Numbered from the stretch's first letter, positions 44,366-52,798 are shown. The stretch: DNA of 64,000 nt from Pontibacter beigongshangensis (GCF_014332515.1 NZ_VFSD01000013.1:1-64000); one strand, 5' to 3'. The notes: generated by a model not told the origin, from the sequence alone. Numbers and translations are program-made.

Positions 44366-45508
44366 ATGGCGCAATACATAACCTACCAGGCGGCCCGAAC
44401 AGTGGCAGCAACCATCGAGAAGCACTTTGCCAACCACATTGGGGCAGCTCAGCAGCAGGAGGAGCGGGAGTTGGCGCATGGCCCCGAGGCAGCCGTGATA
44501 GAGGCGCTGGCCAATGCTGCCTTTTGGGCAAGTCTCCGCCACGAAGAAGGTATTTCGCCTATAATTTCGCTGGCTTACCTGTCGCCTGAGCAAGCCGGCC
44601 AGCCGCTGCTGTTCGAGAAGCCCTTTCCGCTTACCCCTGATATTCTTACAAAGCTGGCGCCGGCAGTAGAGCGGCCTGGTATCCACCTGGGCGTATGGCA
44701 CGCGGAGGGCAGGCTGCACCTCTGGGGAGCCACGCGCTATATTCCCAGTCTTTGTTTTGTGCTGGAGGTGGTGGAGCCGGGACTTCTGGTTATAAAGCAC
44801 CGCCGCCTCGATGGGTTCAGCAAGTTTGCCAATGTGGCGGTGCTGCGAGGGGAGGAGGTAAAAGTGATAGACGAGCAGAGCGCCACCCTGCCCGACTGCC
44901 CCAACCTGCTCTCCTCGCTGCTCGACCTGTCGTCGGCTGCCTCGTGGAGCGATTCCGTAAACGTGCTGGTGCAGCTGGCCATCTCCATGCGGAGCCATGG
45001 GCGCGGAGGTTCTTTGCTGGTGGTGCCGACCGGCACCGAGGCCTGGCGCAAGTCCATTATGCACCCGATCAGCTATTCGGTAACCCCTGCGTTTTCTGCC
45101 CTCACCGACCTGACCCGCCAGGACAAAGACAGCCGTGATGGCGCTACCTGGTACGACACCCTCCGCCGTGCTATAGACGGAGTGGCAGGCCTAACGGCGG
45201 TAGATGGGGCTACCATCATCAGCGATGCCTACGAGTTGCTTGCCTTCGGAGCTAAAATCGGCCGGCCGGAGGGCAAAGAGCCTGTACAGCAGATCGTCAT
45301 GACCGAGCCCATTGTGGGTGGCGAAGCCGTAGTGGTTAACCCAACGCTGAGCGGCGGCACCCGCCATCTGTCGGCGGCGCAGTTTGTGCACGACCAGCAG
45401 GATGCCCTGGCCCTGGTAGCCTCACAGGACGGCCGTTTTACGATCTTCGCCTGGTCGCCCTGCGAAAACATGGTGCACGCCCACCGCATAGATGCGCTGC
45501 TGTTGTAG
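44366..45508 (+). CDS. Diadenylate-cyclase-like (DAC-fold, DACNV-type) sensor protein
   Basis: 380 residues, no signal peptide. The C-terminal half resembles the DisA/CdaA catalytic domain: VDGATIISDAYELLAFGAKI with DGA at 280-282, and GGTRHLSAAQFVHDQQDALALVASQDGRFTIFAW with GTRH at 331-334. In active cyclases the second motif is GTRHRAA; here the second Arg of RHR is Leu335. A central segment (SVNVLVQLAISMRSHGRGGSLLVVP) and a conserved N-terminal part (HPxS-like IMHPISY) agree with the stand-alone group described as putative sensor domain DACNV. It may bind a nucleotide without making c-di-AMP, or make a related product. It sits alone downstream of the resistance pair. Confidence 0.7.
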   Translation: MAQYITYQAARTVAATIEKHFANHIGAAQQQEERELAHGPEAAVIEALANAAFWASLRHEEGISPIISLAYLSPEQAGQPLLFEKPFPLTPDILTKLAPAVERPGIHLGVWHAEGRLHLWGATRYIPSLCFVLEVVEPGLLVIKHRRLDGFSKFANVAVLRGEEVKVIDEQSATLPDCPNLLSSLLDLSSAASWSDSVNVLVQLAISMRSHGRGGSLLVVPTGTEAWRKSIMHPISYSVTPAFSALTDLTRQDKDSRDGATWYDTLRRAIDGVAGLTAVDGATIISDAYELLAFGAKIGRPEGKEPVQQIVMTEPIVGGEAVVVNPTLSGGTRHLSAAQFVHDQQDALALVASQDGRFTIFAWSPCENMVHAHRIDALLL

Positions 45509-45540
45509 CGAGTCTGAAAGCTGTTAGCGTATTGCTCCTC

Positions 45541-45571
45541 AATTATCAGAATAAAAAAGGTCCTCCGGAGG
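45541..45571 (-). repeat. 30-bp interspersed repeat, copy 16
   Basis: On + reads AATTATCAGAATAAAAAAGG then TCCTCCGGAGG, followed by TGTTTTCTGCTGTTG. Starts 33 bases after the DAC-like gene stop. Confidence 0.8.
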
Positions 45572-45862
45572 TGTTTTCTGCTGTTGATGTTTGCGTTTGC
45601 CATTAAAACGGCCTTACCCTGTGCCCGGCAGGAAAGACGGAGGCGATGGCGAAGCAACCCTTATGCGCCGGGAATTCTGGTTCCTAATAATAAGTTGCTG
45701 CAACAGCCCGCGCAACATTTTTCCTGAGACAACCAGCGAGACAGCAGCTGCGTTAGAATGGGGCAAAGTAGCTGCATTTATCCTCGGTATTGCCAATGGC
45801 AAAATGTCTCGTATAAGATGTCTGAAGAGGTAGAATAGCCCGGTAGCGCGCGCAGAGGGCCT

Positions 45863-45897
45863 AAAAACAAAAAACCCTTGCCATTTCTGACAAGGGT
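45863..45897 (-). terminator. Terminator of tRNA-Phe
   Basis: On the minus strand ACCCTTG pairs with CAAGGGT around a 10-base loop and runs into TTTTTTGTTTTT. It begins 5 bases past the tRNA 3' end. Confidence 0.8.
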
Positions 45898-45902
45898 CTC
45901 TG

Positions 45903-45975
45903 TGGTGATGATTGGAATCGAACCAACGACACAAGGATTTTCAGTCCTTTGCTCTACCAACTGAGCTACATCACC
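45903..45975 (-). tRNA. tRNA-Phe (GAA)
   Basis: 73 bases. On the minus strand the acceptor stem GGTGATG pairs with CATCACC, the D arm holds GCTCAGTTGGTAGAGC, the anticodon stem GGACT/AATCC presents the loop CTGAAAA with anticodon GAA, and the T arm contains GTTGGTTCGATTCCAAT. The discriminator base is A and CCA is not encoded. Confidence 0.97.
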
Positions 45976-46143
45976 AGCTCTTGTTGTGTCACCCTTTTCC
46001 GTAAGGGTATGCAAAAGTAGCAAGGAACTTTTAAGTTGCAAACAATCGGCTGAAAAATTTTTAAAAAAGTGGCTGTTGCCGGTTTATTGTAAAGATCGGG
46101 TCATATTTATTTCTAACTTAGTATGCATAACGAATAATTTGCC

Positions 46144-47517
46144 GTGTTTAAAATCGAGAGCATCATCTTCATTATTATTGCAGGCTTAGGCATAGGGCTG
46201 TTTATATGGCAGATCCGTAAGATCCGCAAAAACATCCTGATGGGGCGTGATACCGACCTAGTCGATAATCCCTCCGAGCGGATCAACAAGACCTTGCTGG
46301 TGGCGTTTGGGCAGCAGAAAATGTTCAAGCGCATGCTGCCGGCTGTGCTGCACCTATTCGTGTATGTCGGGTTCCTGGTCATCAACATCGAGGTTATCGA
46401 AATTCTGATAGACGGGGTGTTTGGTACGCACCGGGCCTTTGGTTTCCTGGGCGGGCTTTACAGTGCTCTTATGTTCATCAATGAGATACTGGCAGCGCTT
46501 GTGATTGTAGCCTGCGTTATGTTCCTGTGGCGGCGCAACGTTACCAAAGTTCCCCGGCTGGCTAGTGGTGTGGAGATGCGGGCATGGCCTAAGATGGATG
46601 CCAATACGATTCTGGTGATAGAAATTGTGCTGATGCTGGCGCTCTTCACCTTCAACATAGCCGGCCTGAAGCTGGTGCAGCTGGAAGGCGGCGAAGTGGC
46701 AGGCAGCTACCCGATCAGCCAAATGTTTGTGAATATCTTCGGAAGTAACCCTGAGTCGCTGCACGTGATCGAGCGGGCAGGCTGGTGGTTCCATATCATT
46801 GGCATCCTGGCTTTTATGAACTACCTGCCCAGCTCCAAGCACTTTCACATCATCATGGCTTTCCCGAATGTGTACTACTCCAAGCTGCTACCCAAAGGCA
46901 AGTTCACCACCAACCCGGCCATTACGCACGAAATAAAAGCTATGCTGGACCCCAGCTACCAGCCACCAGCCCCTGAAACAGATGCTGACGGCAACCCCAT
47001 CGTTCAACGGTTCGGGGCCAAAGATGTGGAGGACCTCACCTGGAAGCAGCTCATGGATGCCTACACCTGCACCGAGTGCGGACGCTGCACCTCCGTGTGC
47101 CCGGCCAACATTACAGGCAAGCTCCTCTCGCCGCGCAAAATCATAATGGATACCCGTGACCGGGTGGAGGAGAAAGGCGAGTCGCCGGTAATTTTTGATC
47201 CGGCAAAATACGGCAAAGACGCCGGCACAGAACGTGTAAAAACCACTGAAGAGGAGCGTACTCTGCTGCGCGGCTACATTACACCCGAAGAGCTTTGGGC
47301 CTGTACCACCTGCAACGCCTGCACCGAGTCGTGCCCCGTAAACATAGACCAGGTGTCCACGATCATGGACCTGCGCCGCTACCTAGTGCTGGAGGAGTCT
47401 GCCGCACCAGCCTCGCTCAACGCCATGTTCACCAACATCGAGAACAACGGCGCCCCCTGGGCCTTCTCCCCATCCGACCGCTTTAACTGGGCCGAAGAGC
47501 TGTATGTACCTAAATAG
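46144..47517 (+). CDS. Membrane-bound iron-sulfur oxidoreductase (HdrD/GlcF-like, with NarI-like N-terminus)
   Basis: 457 residues from a GTG start. The N-terminal half has five or six membrane helices (about residues 5-25, 66-90, 100-130, 155-178, 214-230) resembling a quinone-linked cytochrome b-like anchor. The C-terminal half is a ferredoxin-like domain with two 4Fe-4S motifs, CTECGRCTSVCP (309-320) and CTTCNACTESCP (387-398). It probably passes electrons between the quinone pool and a soluble partner. The next gene encodes a CCG-domain protein like HdrB, the usual second half of such oxidoreductases; 209 bases of repeat-rich DNA separate them. Confidence 0.88.
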   Translation: MFKIESIIFIIIAGLGIGLFIWQIRKIRKNILMGRDTDLVDNPSERINKTLLVAFGQQKMFKRMLPAVLHLFVYVGFLVINIEVIEILIDGVFGTHRAFGFLGGLYSALMFINEILAALVIVACVMFLWRRNVTKVPRLASGVEMRAWPKMDANTILVIEIVLMLALFTFNIAGLKLVQLEGGEVAGSYPISQMFVNIFGSNPESLHVIERAGWWFHIIGILAFMNYLPSSKHFHIIMAFPNVYYSKLLPKGKFTTNPAITHEIKAMLDPSYQPPAPETDADGNPIVQRFGAKDVEDLTWKQLMDAYTCTECGRCTSVCPANITGKLLSPRKIIMDTRDRVEEKGESPVIFDPAKYGKDAGTERVKTTEEERTLLRGYITPEELWACTTCNACTESCPVNIDQVSTIMDLRRYLVLEESAAPASLNAMFTNIENNGAPWAFSPSDRFNWAEELYVPK

Positions 47518-47550
47518 ATTATAGACGCTAGATATTAGATATTTAGATTT
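47515..47550 (+). repeat. Period-7 array, TAGATNN type, left arm
   Basis: Units TAGATTA, TAGACGC, TAGATAT, TAGATAT, one extra T, TAGATTT. The array starts in the TAG stop codon of the iron-sulfur gene and is the inverted partner of the array at 47685-47719. Confidence 0.8.
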
Positions 47551-47684
47551 TTGTCTGAGTCTGTTACAGTATAACTTTAAATGTAAGTTCACCGTCTTGT
47601 TTGCGGCTTTAGGGCTAGTGGGTGTAAAAGAGCAGGAGGTAAATATCAATTAAAATGTATGAAAGTTAAAGTTAGATACAATAA

Positions 47685-47719
47685 GAGTCTAGAATCTAAA
47701 ATCTAGTATCTAGCATCTC
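47685..47719 (-). repeat. Period-7 array, TAGATNN type, right arm
   Basis: On + the units read GAGTCTA, GAATCTA, AAATCTA, GTATCTA, GCATCTC; on the minus strand they are TAGATNN-like. The array ends 7 bases before the start codon of the next gene. Confidence 0.8.
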
Positions 47720-47726
47720 AAGAAAA

Positions 47727-48542
47727 ATGGAAAACAAAAGACTAGTAAAAGTGCCTACCATGGCCGAGATGGCTGCCAATGGCGAGGAGCCGGAGATTCT
47801 GTTCTGGGTAGGCTGCGCAGGTGCTTTCGACGACCGCTACAAGCGCGTAACCCGTGCTTTTGTGCAGATACTGGAGCATGTGGGCATTAAGTACGCGGTA
47901 CTGGGCACCGAAGAAAGTTGCACCGGCGACCCTGCCAAACGGGCCGGCAACGAATTCCTGTTCCAGATGCAGGCCCTCACCAACATCGAGGTGCTGAACG
48001 GGTACAACATCAAGAAGATCGTTACGGCCTGCCCACACTGCTTCAACACGCTCAAAAACGAATACCCTGACCTGGGCGGCAACTACGAAGTCATTCACCA
48101 CTCTACGTACCTGCAGCAGCTCATAAACGAGGGCAAGGTGCGCGTGGCGAAGGGCGAGAGCTTCCAGGGCCGCCGCATCACGTTCCACGACTCCTGCTAC
48201 CTGGGCCGCGCCAACGACATTTACGAAGCTCCCCGCGACGTGCTCGCCGCCCTCGATGCCGACCTGGTAGAAATGAAGCGCAGCCGCGCCAATGGCTTAT
48301 GCTGTGGAGCCGGTGGCGCCCAGATGTTTAAAGAGCCGGAGCCCGGCAAAAAAGACGTGAACATAGAGCGCACCGAAGAAGCCTTGGCCGTGCTGGGTAC
48401 CGGCGACAGTGTAATTGCCACCGCCTGCCCCTTCTGTATGGTGATGATGACAGACGGCGTAAAGAACAAAGAACAGGAAGAAAAGGTAAAGGTGTTCGAC
48501 ATCGCAGAGCTTATTGCCCAGGCAGAAGGCTTGAGCCGCTAA
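47727..48542 (+). CDS. Iron-sulfur protein with two CCG domains (HdrB-like)
   Basis: 271 residues, soluble. Two cysteine-rich CCG domains: the first with WVGCAGAFDDRYKR, CTGDPAKRAGNEFLFQ and TACPHCFNTLKNEYPDLG, the second with FHDSCYLGRANDIYEAPRDVL, GLCCGAGGAQMF and TACPFCMVMM. CCG domains bind a non-cubane 4Fe-4S centre in heterodisulfide reductase and act in lactate/glycolate oxidases and related enzymes. It is the likely partner of the membrane iron-sulfur protein upstream. The electron donor in this organism is unknown. Confidence 0.9.
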   Translation: MENKRLVKVPTMAEMAANGEEPEILFWVGCAGAFDDRYKRVTRAFVQILEHVGIKYAVLGTEESCTGDPAKRAGNEFLFQMQALTNIEVLNGYNIKKIVTACPHCFNTLKNEYPDLGGNYEVIHHSTYLQQLINEGKVRVAKGESFQGRRITFHDSCYLGRANDIYEAPRDVLAALDADLVEMKRSRANGLCCGAGGAQMFKEPEPGKKDVNIERTEEALAVLGTGDSVIATACPFCMVMMTDGVKNKEQEEKVKVFDIAELIAQAEGLSR

Positions 48543-48562
48543 GCAGCAGCACCAGCAGAAAG

Positions 48563-48592
48563 CTCCGGAGGGACATTTCCATTAGAATAATT
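48563..48592 (+). repeat. 30-bp interspersed repeat, copy 17
   Basis: CTCCGGAGGGACATTTCCAT then TAGAATAATT. Preceded by GCAGCAGCACCAGCAG and followed by a period-7 array. Confidence 0.9.
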
Positions 48593-48595
48593 TAA

Positions 48596-48623
48596 TTGCA
48601 GATTGTTAGTTGCTGATTGTTGA
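48596..48623 (+). repeat. Period-7 array, TTGNNRA type
   Basis: Units TTGCAGA, TTGTTAG, TTGCTGA, TTGTTGA in exact phase, beginning 3 bases after repeat copy 17. Confidence 0.7.
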
Positions 48624-48640
48624 AATCAGGTAAGACCTCA

Positions 48641-48665
48641 CAGCGTGCGCAGCTCCTGCAAGCGT
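48641..48665 (+). repeat. 25-bp second repeat family, copy A
   Basis: CAGCGTGCGCAGCTCCTGCA then AGCGT. It matches 62379-62403 at 24 of 25 positions; both copies lie on the AT-rich side of a 30-bp repeat. Confidence 0.75.
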
Positions 48666-48837
48666 CTAAGCGAAGCAGATCAAACCTTGAAAACCAGCTT
48701 CCGGAAAAGTCTGTTAGCTGACATCTGGTATCAAAAAACTATCTGGAGAATCTCTGAAAAAATAGCCTGGCCATAAACGACGCCACGTAAAATTTTCGTT
48801 ATTTCAGGTAACACAAAACAAAACAAGGTACCTGTGG

Positions 48838-48845
48838 TAAATTTG
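48838..48845 (+). promoter_or_regulatory. Candidate -7 box of the 160-residue conserved gene
   Basis: TAAATTTG matches TAnnTTTG 37 bases before the ATG at 48883. No -33 partner is clear. Confidence 0.4.
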
Positions 48846-48882
48846 CAACAGGTATTAATATATAGTAGTATAAGCAAGTAAT

Positions 48883-49365
48883 ATGTATATCCCATTCGAC
48901 CAATTGCCAACTCATGCCCGCCTCTGGATTTACCAGGCCGACAGGCCGCTTACAGAACAAGAGCAGGCTGAAATAAAACCCATGTTGCAACGTTTTGCTA
49001 CTGAGTGGAGTAGCCATGGCGCAGGCCTCGAAGCATCGGCTACGCTGCTGCACAACCAGTTCCTGGTGCTGGCCAACAACGAGAGTGCCACCTCTGCCAG
49101 CGGATGCTCCATAGACAGCTCCGTGAAATTTGTGCGCGAACTGGAACAGCACTTTGGGGTGTCATTTTTTGACCGTACGCGTCTTGCTTTTTTACAGGAC
49201 GGCCAGGTACAACTCGTGCCGCTCAGCCAGATAAAAGACAAAGTATCTGCTGGCGAGATAAGTGAAAATTCATTATACTTCGATACTTTAGTGAATAATT
49301 TAGGAGACCTCCAGTCTGCCTGGCCACGCCCGGCAAGCAGTAGTTGGCTTTCCCGGTATTTTTAA
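48883..49365 (+). CDS. Conserved Bacteroidota protein of unknown function
   Basis: 160 residues, soluble. A conserved core reads LWIYQADRPLTEQEQ, then LQRFATEWSSHGAGLEASATLLHNQFLVLANNE, then SASGCSIDSSVKFVRELEQHFGVSFFDRTRLAFL. Homologues in Flavobacteria and Cytophagia have been labelled ABC transporter ATPase, but there is no Walker A, Q-loop or signature motif here, so that name is wrong. The SASGCSIDSS segment, with Cys and Ser, is the best candidate for a functional site. The next gene starts 17 bases after its stop codon. Confidence 0.75.
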   Translation: MYIPFDQLPTHARLWIYQADRPLTEQEQAEIKPMLQRFATEWSSHGAGLEASATLLHNQFLVLANNESATSASGCSIDSSVKFVRELEQHFGVSFFDRTRLAFLQDGQVQLVPLSQIKDKVSAGEISENSLYFDTLVNNLGDLQSAWPRPASSSWLSRYF

Positions 49366-49382
49366 TTCAAACGGACTTGTTC

Positions 49383-51332
49383 ATGCTTCAGATACAATCA
49401 TTCCTGTTGTCCGCTTCCGGCCTGAAGCGACTGCCTGTTTTTGTGCTGCTACTACTTTTGTTGAGCGCCTGTGGAACCGGTCGCTACCTGAGCCAGGGCG
49501 ATAAGCGGTTTGAGCAGGAGCAGTACGAGCGGGCCATTGAGTATTATAAGCAGGCCCTGGACAAGACCGACAGGAAGGGTGAGGTAAACTACAAAATAGC
49601 GGAGGCTTACCGGCTGTCGAACCGGCTCCAGCAGGCAGAGCCTTTTTACAGAGCCGCGCAGGGAGCCAATTTCCGGAAAGAAGACCTTAACTACCACTAC
49701 GGCATGGCCCTGAAAGCCAACGGCAAGTACGAGGAATCGCAGCGGCAGCTGCAGGAATACCTGAAGGTGGCACGCAACGCCCCCTTAAAAGCCCTGGCCA
49801 CGCAGGAAGTGGAGAACTATGCTGCTTTATCCGACATCCTTAAAAAGCACCCGGAGTTTGAGATTGAGCACCTGGAGACGCTGAACACTGAAGGCTCTGA
49901 GTTTGCCCCCCTGATCCTGAACAACGAGCTGGTTTTCTCTTCTACCAGAGGCGCCGGAAAGGTTTACATGGGCAACGGCGAAGGCTTTATCGATATTTAT
50001 GCGGCCAACCTGAGCGATTCGCTGGCTGGCATCGGTACTTCAGTGCGGAAGTTCGAAGGCGTGAACCTGGATGGCATGCATGATGCCCTGCCTGCCTTTA
50101 CGGCCGACGGACAGATTATGGTGTTCGCCCGCAGCAACGAAGGTACCCGCAAAGGCCGCCGGAACGTGAGCCTCTTTACCTCCTCGTTCCGGTCAGGTGC
50201 CTGGTCGGAACCCAAAATACTGAGCATCAACGATTCCCGCGCCTGGGACTCTTCTCCGGCCTTTTCGCCGGATGGCAAAACCCTTTACTTTTCATCCAGC
50301 CGCAGAGGCGGCCAGGGCGGTACCGATATCTATAAAACTACCCTCGACGAGAAGGGCCGGTTTTCAGCGCCCGTAAACCTGGGGCCCGACATCAATACGC
50401 CGGGCAACGAGAGCTTTGTGCACGTAGCCCCCGATGGCACCTTATACATCGCCTCCGATGGCCTGCCCGGCCTGGGAGGGCTCGATCTGTTCCGGATCGT
50501 AGACGGCAAGCCCGTAAACCTGGGGCCACCCATCAACTCTACCGGCGACGATTTCGGCATTGTTTTCAAAGACGTGGAGAACGGGTTTTTCACATCGAAC
50601 CGTGAGGGTGGCAAAGGTGGCGACGATATTTATGCCTTCAGCAGGTCGGTTAAGAAGCGGGTCGATTTCTTTGTGGATGGTACCCTGTTCCTGCGCCGCG
50701 AGGGAGCACGCCAGCAAGTGCCCGTGCCCGACAATATTGTAGTGCTGCAGGATGAGAGCGGTACAAGGCTCCGCGAAACAAGCACCGACGCCGCCGGCAA
50801 ATTTACCTTCAGCCTCGACAGCGCCTCTACCTACGCTGTGGTGGCCGAGAAATCAGGCTTCTTTACGGCCCGCCAGCGCATTAGCACGGTAGGCAAAATG
50901 CCGCCGCAAAGCGAACTGACTGAGGAGGTAAACGAAGTGCGTCTGACGGCGACGCTGGTGCTGAACGAGATCGTGCGCGAAAAGCCGATTGTACTCGAAA
51001 ACATCTACTACGACTTCGACAAAGCTGAGATCAGGGAAGATGCCGCTCTGGAACTGGATAAGCTGGTGCAGATTCTGATCGACAACCCCCGTATCTCCAT
51101 CGAGCTGAGCTCCCACACCGATGCCCGCGGCAGCGATGCCTATAACCTGGACCTGTCGCAGCGCAGGGCTGAGTCTGCGGTGGCTTACGTGGTTTCTAAG
51201 GGAATTGACGAGGAGCGCATTACAGCCAGAGGCTACGGCGAGAGCAGGCTGGTTGAAAAAAATGCCACCACCGAAGAAGACCACCAGCGCAACCGCCGCA
51301 CCGAGTTTAAGGTAGTGCGGATAGCGGAGTAA
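49383..51332 (+). CDS. TPR / beta-propeller / OmpA lipoprotein, T9SS PorE-like
   Basis: About 649 residues. The ATG at 49383 gives a lipoprotein signal ending LLLLLLSAC (Cys30). In order: TPR units (about 35-140, DKRFEQEQYERAIEYYKQAL), a PD40-type beta-propeller (about 165-430, with DIYAANLSDS, PAFSPDGKTLYFSSSRRGGQGGTDIYKT, VAPDGTLYIASDG, GFFTSNREGGKGGDDIYAF), a carboxypeptidase regulatory-like domain (about 450-520), and a C-terminal OmpA peptidoglycan-binding domain (IYYDFDKAEIREDAALELDKLVQIL, SSHTDARGSDAYNLDLSQRRAESAVAYV). This order and length match PorE, which anchors the type IX secretion machinery to peptidoglycan; two T9SS cargo proteins are in the window. Confidence 0.85.
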   Translation: MLQIQSFLLSASGLKRLPVFVLLLLLLSACGTGRYLSQGDKRFEQEQYERAIEYYKQALDKTDRKGEVNYKIAEAYRLSNRLQQAEPFYRAAQGANFRKEDLNYHYGMALKANGKYEESQRQLQEYLKVARNAPLKALATQEVENYAALSDILKKHPEFEIEHLETLNTEGSEFAPLILNNELVFSSTRGAGKVYMGNGEGFIDIYAANLSDSLAGIGTSVRKFEGVNLDGMHDALPAFTADGQIMVFARSNEGTRKGRRNVSLFTSSFRSGAWSEPKILSINDSRAWDSSPAFSPDGKTLYFSSSRRGGQGGTDIYKTTLDEKGRFSAPVNLGPDINTPGNESFVHVAPDGTLYIASDGLPGLGGLDLFRIVDGKPVNLGPPINSTGDDFGIVFKDVENGFFTSNREGGKGGDDIYAFSRSVKKRVDFFVDGTLFLRREGARQQVPVPDNIVVLQDESGTRLRETSTDAAGKFTFSLDSASTYAVVAEKSGFFTARQRISTVGKMPPQSELTEEVNEVRLTATLVLNEIVREKPIVLENIYYDFDKAEIREDAALELDKLVQILIDNPRISIELSSHTDARGSDAYNLDLSQRRAESAVAYVVSKGIDEERITARGYGESRLVEKNATTEEDHQRNRRTEFKVVRIAE

Positions 51333-51351
51333 ACTCCCGATACAATTCTAT

Positions 51352-51402
51352 ACAAAAGCAGATCGGCAGCCCGGCAAACCCAGGCTGCCGATCTGCTTTT
51401 GT
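51352..51402 (+). terminator. Terminator hairpin of the PorE-like gene
   Basis: Two perfectly complementary 20-base arms (51352-51371, 51383-51402) with an 11-base loop, 20 bases after the stop codon. The T-rich end of the second arm (CTTTTGT) serves as the U-tract. It lies between the gene and repeat copy 18. Confidence 0.85.
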
Positions 51403-51456
51403 GCGATGCAGTAGCTTGTATAACGGAGGCAAACAAGGAGCAGAAGCAGCAGAAGG

Positions 51457-51486
51457 CTCCGGAGGGGCATTTTCATTCAAATAATT
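51457..51486 (+). repeat. 30-bp interspersed repeat, copy 18
   Basis: CTCCGGAGGGGCATTTTCAT then TCAAATAATT, preceded by GCAGAAGCAGCAGAAGG. A TCAAAT variant. Confidence 0.9.
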
Positions 51487-51594
51487 CAGGAGTAAGTTAC
51501 TTGCCTGCTAGTGGTGGCAACGTCATAAATTTTAACTTAATTACCGCTCTCCTGCAAAGGATTTGTTAAATTTACAGGCAAACCATGCAGCACT

Positions 51595-52761
51595 ATGGAA
51601 AATAGATATTTGCGTCGTGGCGTCTCGGCATCTAAAGAAGACGTGCACAACGCCATCAAAAACATTGACAAAGGCCTTTTCCCGAGAGCGTTCTGTAAAA
51701 TTATACCTGATATTCTGACAGGCGACCCGGACTACTGCGCCATTATGCATGCCGACGGTGCCGGCACCAAATCATCGCTGGCGTACATGTACTGGAAAGA
51801 GACCGGCGACCTGAGCGTTTGGAAAGGCATAGCCCAGGATGCCGTGGTCATGAACACTGACGACCTGCTCTGCGTGGGCGCCACCGATCGCATCATGCTG
51901 TCGTCCACCATCGGCCGGAACAAGAACCTGATACCCGGCGAAGTGATTGCCGCCATCATAAACGGCACCGAAGAAGTGCTGCAGATGCTCCGCGACAATG
52001 GCATTGGCATCTACAGCACAGGGGGAGAAACCGCCGATGTAGGCGACCTGGTGCGCACCATTATTGTAGACAGCACCGTAACAGCCCGCATGCGCCGCGA
52101 CGAAGTAATCTCGAACCACAACATACAGGCAGGCGATGTAATTGTAGGTTTCGCGTCTTATGGCAAAGCCAGCTACGAAGACGAGTACAATGGCGGCATG
52201 GGCAGCAACGGCCTTACCTCGGCCCGCCACGACGTGTTCCACCGCTACCTTTCCAAATCGTACCCGGAAAGCTACGACCCGGAGCTTCCTGTAGACCTGG
52301 TATATTCCGGAAACTACCGACTTACCGACGTAAACGAAGAAACAGGCCTGGAGATCGGCAAACTGGTGTTGTCGCCAACGCGCACCTATGCGCCTATTGT
52401 GAAGGAGATACTGCAGGGCTACCGCCAGCACATACATGGCATGGTGCACTGCAGTGGCGGCGCCCAGACCAAGGTACTGCACTTCACCGAAAATGTGCAT
52501 ATTATTAAAGATAACCTCTTTCCAACGCCACCGCTGTTCCGCCTGATACAGGAGCAAAGCCACACCGACTGGAAAGAGATGTACAAAGTCTTTAACATGG
52601 GCCACCGGCTGGAGATATACCTGCCGGAGCAGTATGCCAACGACCTGATCGCCATTTCCAAATCTTTTGGCGTGGAAGCTCAGGTAATAGGACGCGTAGA
52701 AGGCAGCACCATCAACGAACTAACCATCAGGAGCAGCCACGGCGAGTTTTATTACCCATAG
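51595..52761 (+). CDS. purM: Phosphoribosylformylglycinamidine cyclo-ligase (AIR synthase)
   Basis: 388 residues, a long form found in Bacteroidota. Closes the imidazole ring of aminoimidazole ribonucleotide, using ATP, in purine synthesis. Signatures: AIMHADGAGTKSSLAYMYWKETGD, VVMNTDDLLCVGAT, NGIGIYSTGGETADVGDLV, VGFASYGKASYEDEYNGGMGSNGLTSARHD, and MVHCSGGAQTKVLHF. No other purine genes lie nearby. Its own hairpin terminator follows. Confidence 0.9.
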   Translation: MENRYLRRGVSASKEDVHNAIKNIDKGLFPRAFCKIIPDILTGDPDYCAIMHADGAGTKSSLAYMYWKETGDLSVWKGIAQDAVVMNTDDLLCVGATDRIMLSSTIGRNKNLIPGEVIAAIINGTEEVLQMLRDNGIGIYSTGGETADVGDLVRTIIVDSTVTARMRRDEVISNHNIQAGDVIVGFASYGKASYEDEYNGGMGSNGLTSARHDVFHRYLSKSYPESYDPELPVDLVYSGNYRLTDVNEETGLEIGKLVLSPTRTYAPIVKEILQGYRQHIHGMVHCSGGAQTKVLHFTENVHIIKDNLFPTPPLFRLIQEQSHTDWKEMYKVFNMGHRLEIYLPEQYANDLIAISKSFGVEAQVIGRVEGSTINELTIRSSHGEFYYP

Positions 52762-52798
52762 CCGCAGCCTGCACGGCTACTCATAACTCCATTTTAAA

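Larger units (their letters stand above)
45509..45902. other. 390-base region between the DAC-like gene and tRNA-Phe
   Basis: Holds repeat copy 16 (45541-45571) and the tRNA terminator at its right end. ORFs such as 45591-45833 have no support. Confidence 0.5.
48543..48882. other. 340-base intergenic region with stacked repeats
   Basis: Holds repeat copy 17, a TTGNNRA-type heptamer array, and a 25-bp element also present at 62379-62403. The far end carries a -7-like box for the next gene. Confidence 0.6.

Noticed and set aside
51457..51486. 30-bp repeat as a rho-independent terminator
   Set aside because: A strong hairpin already lies between the gene and this copy, as at 55856 and 62329. 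The repeat itself has no hairpin followed by a T-run.
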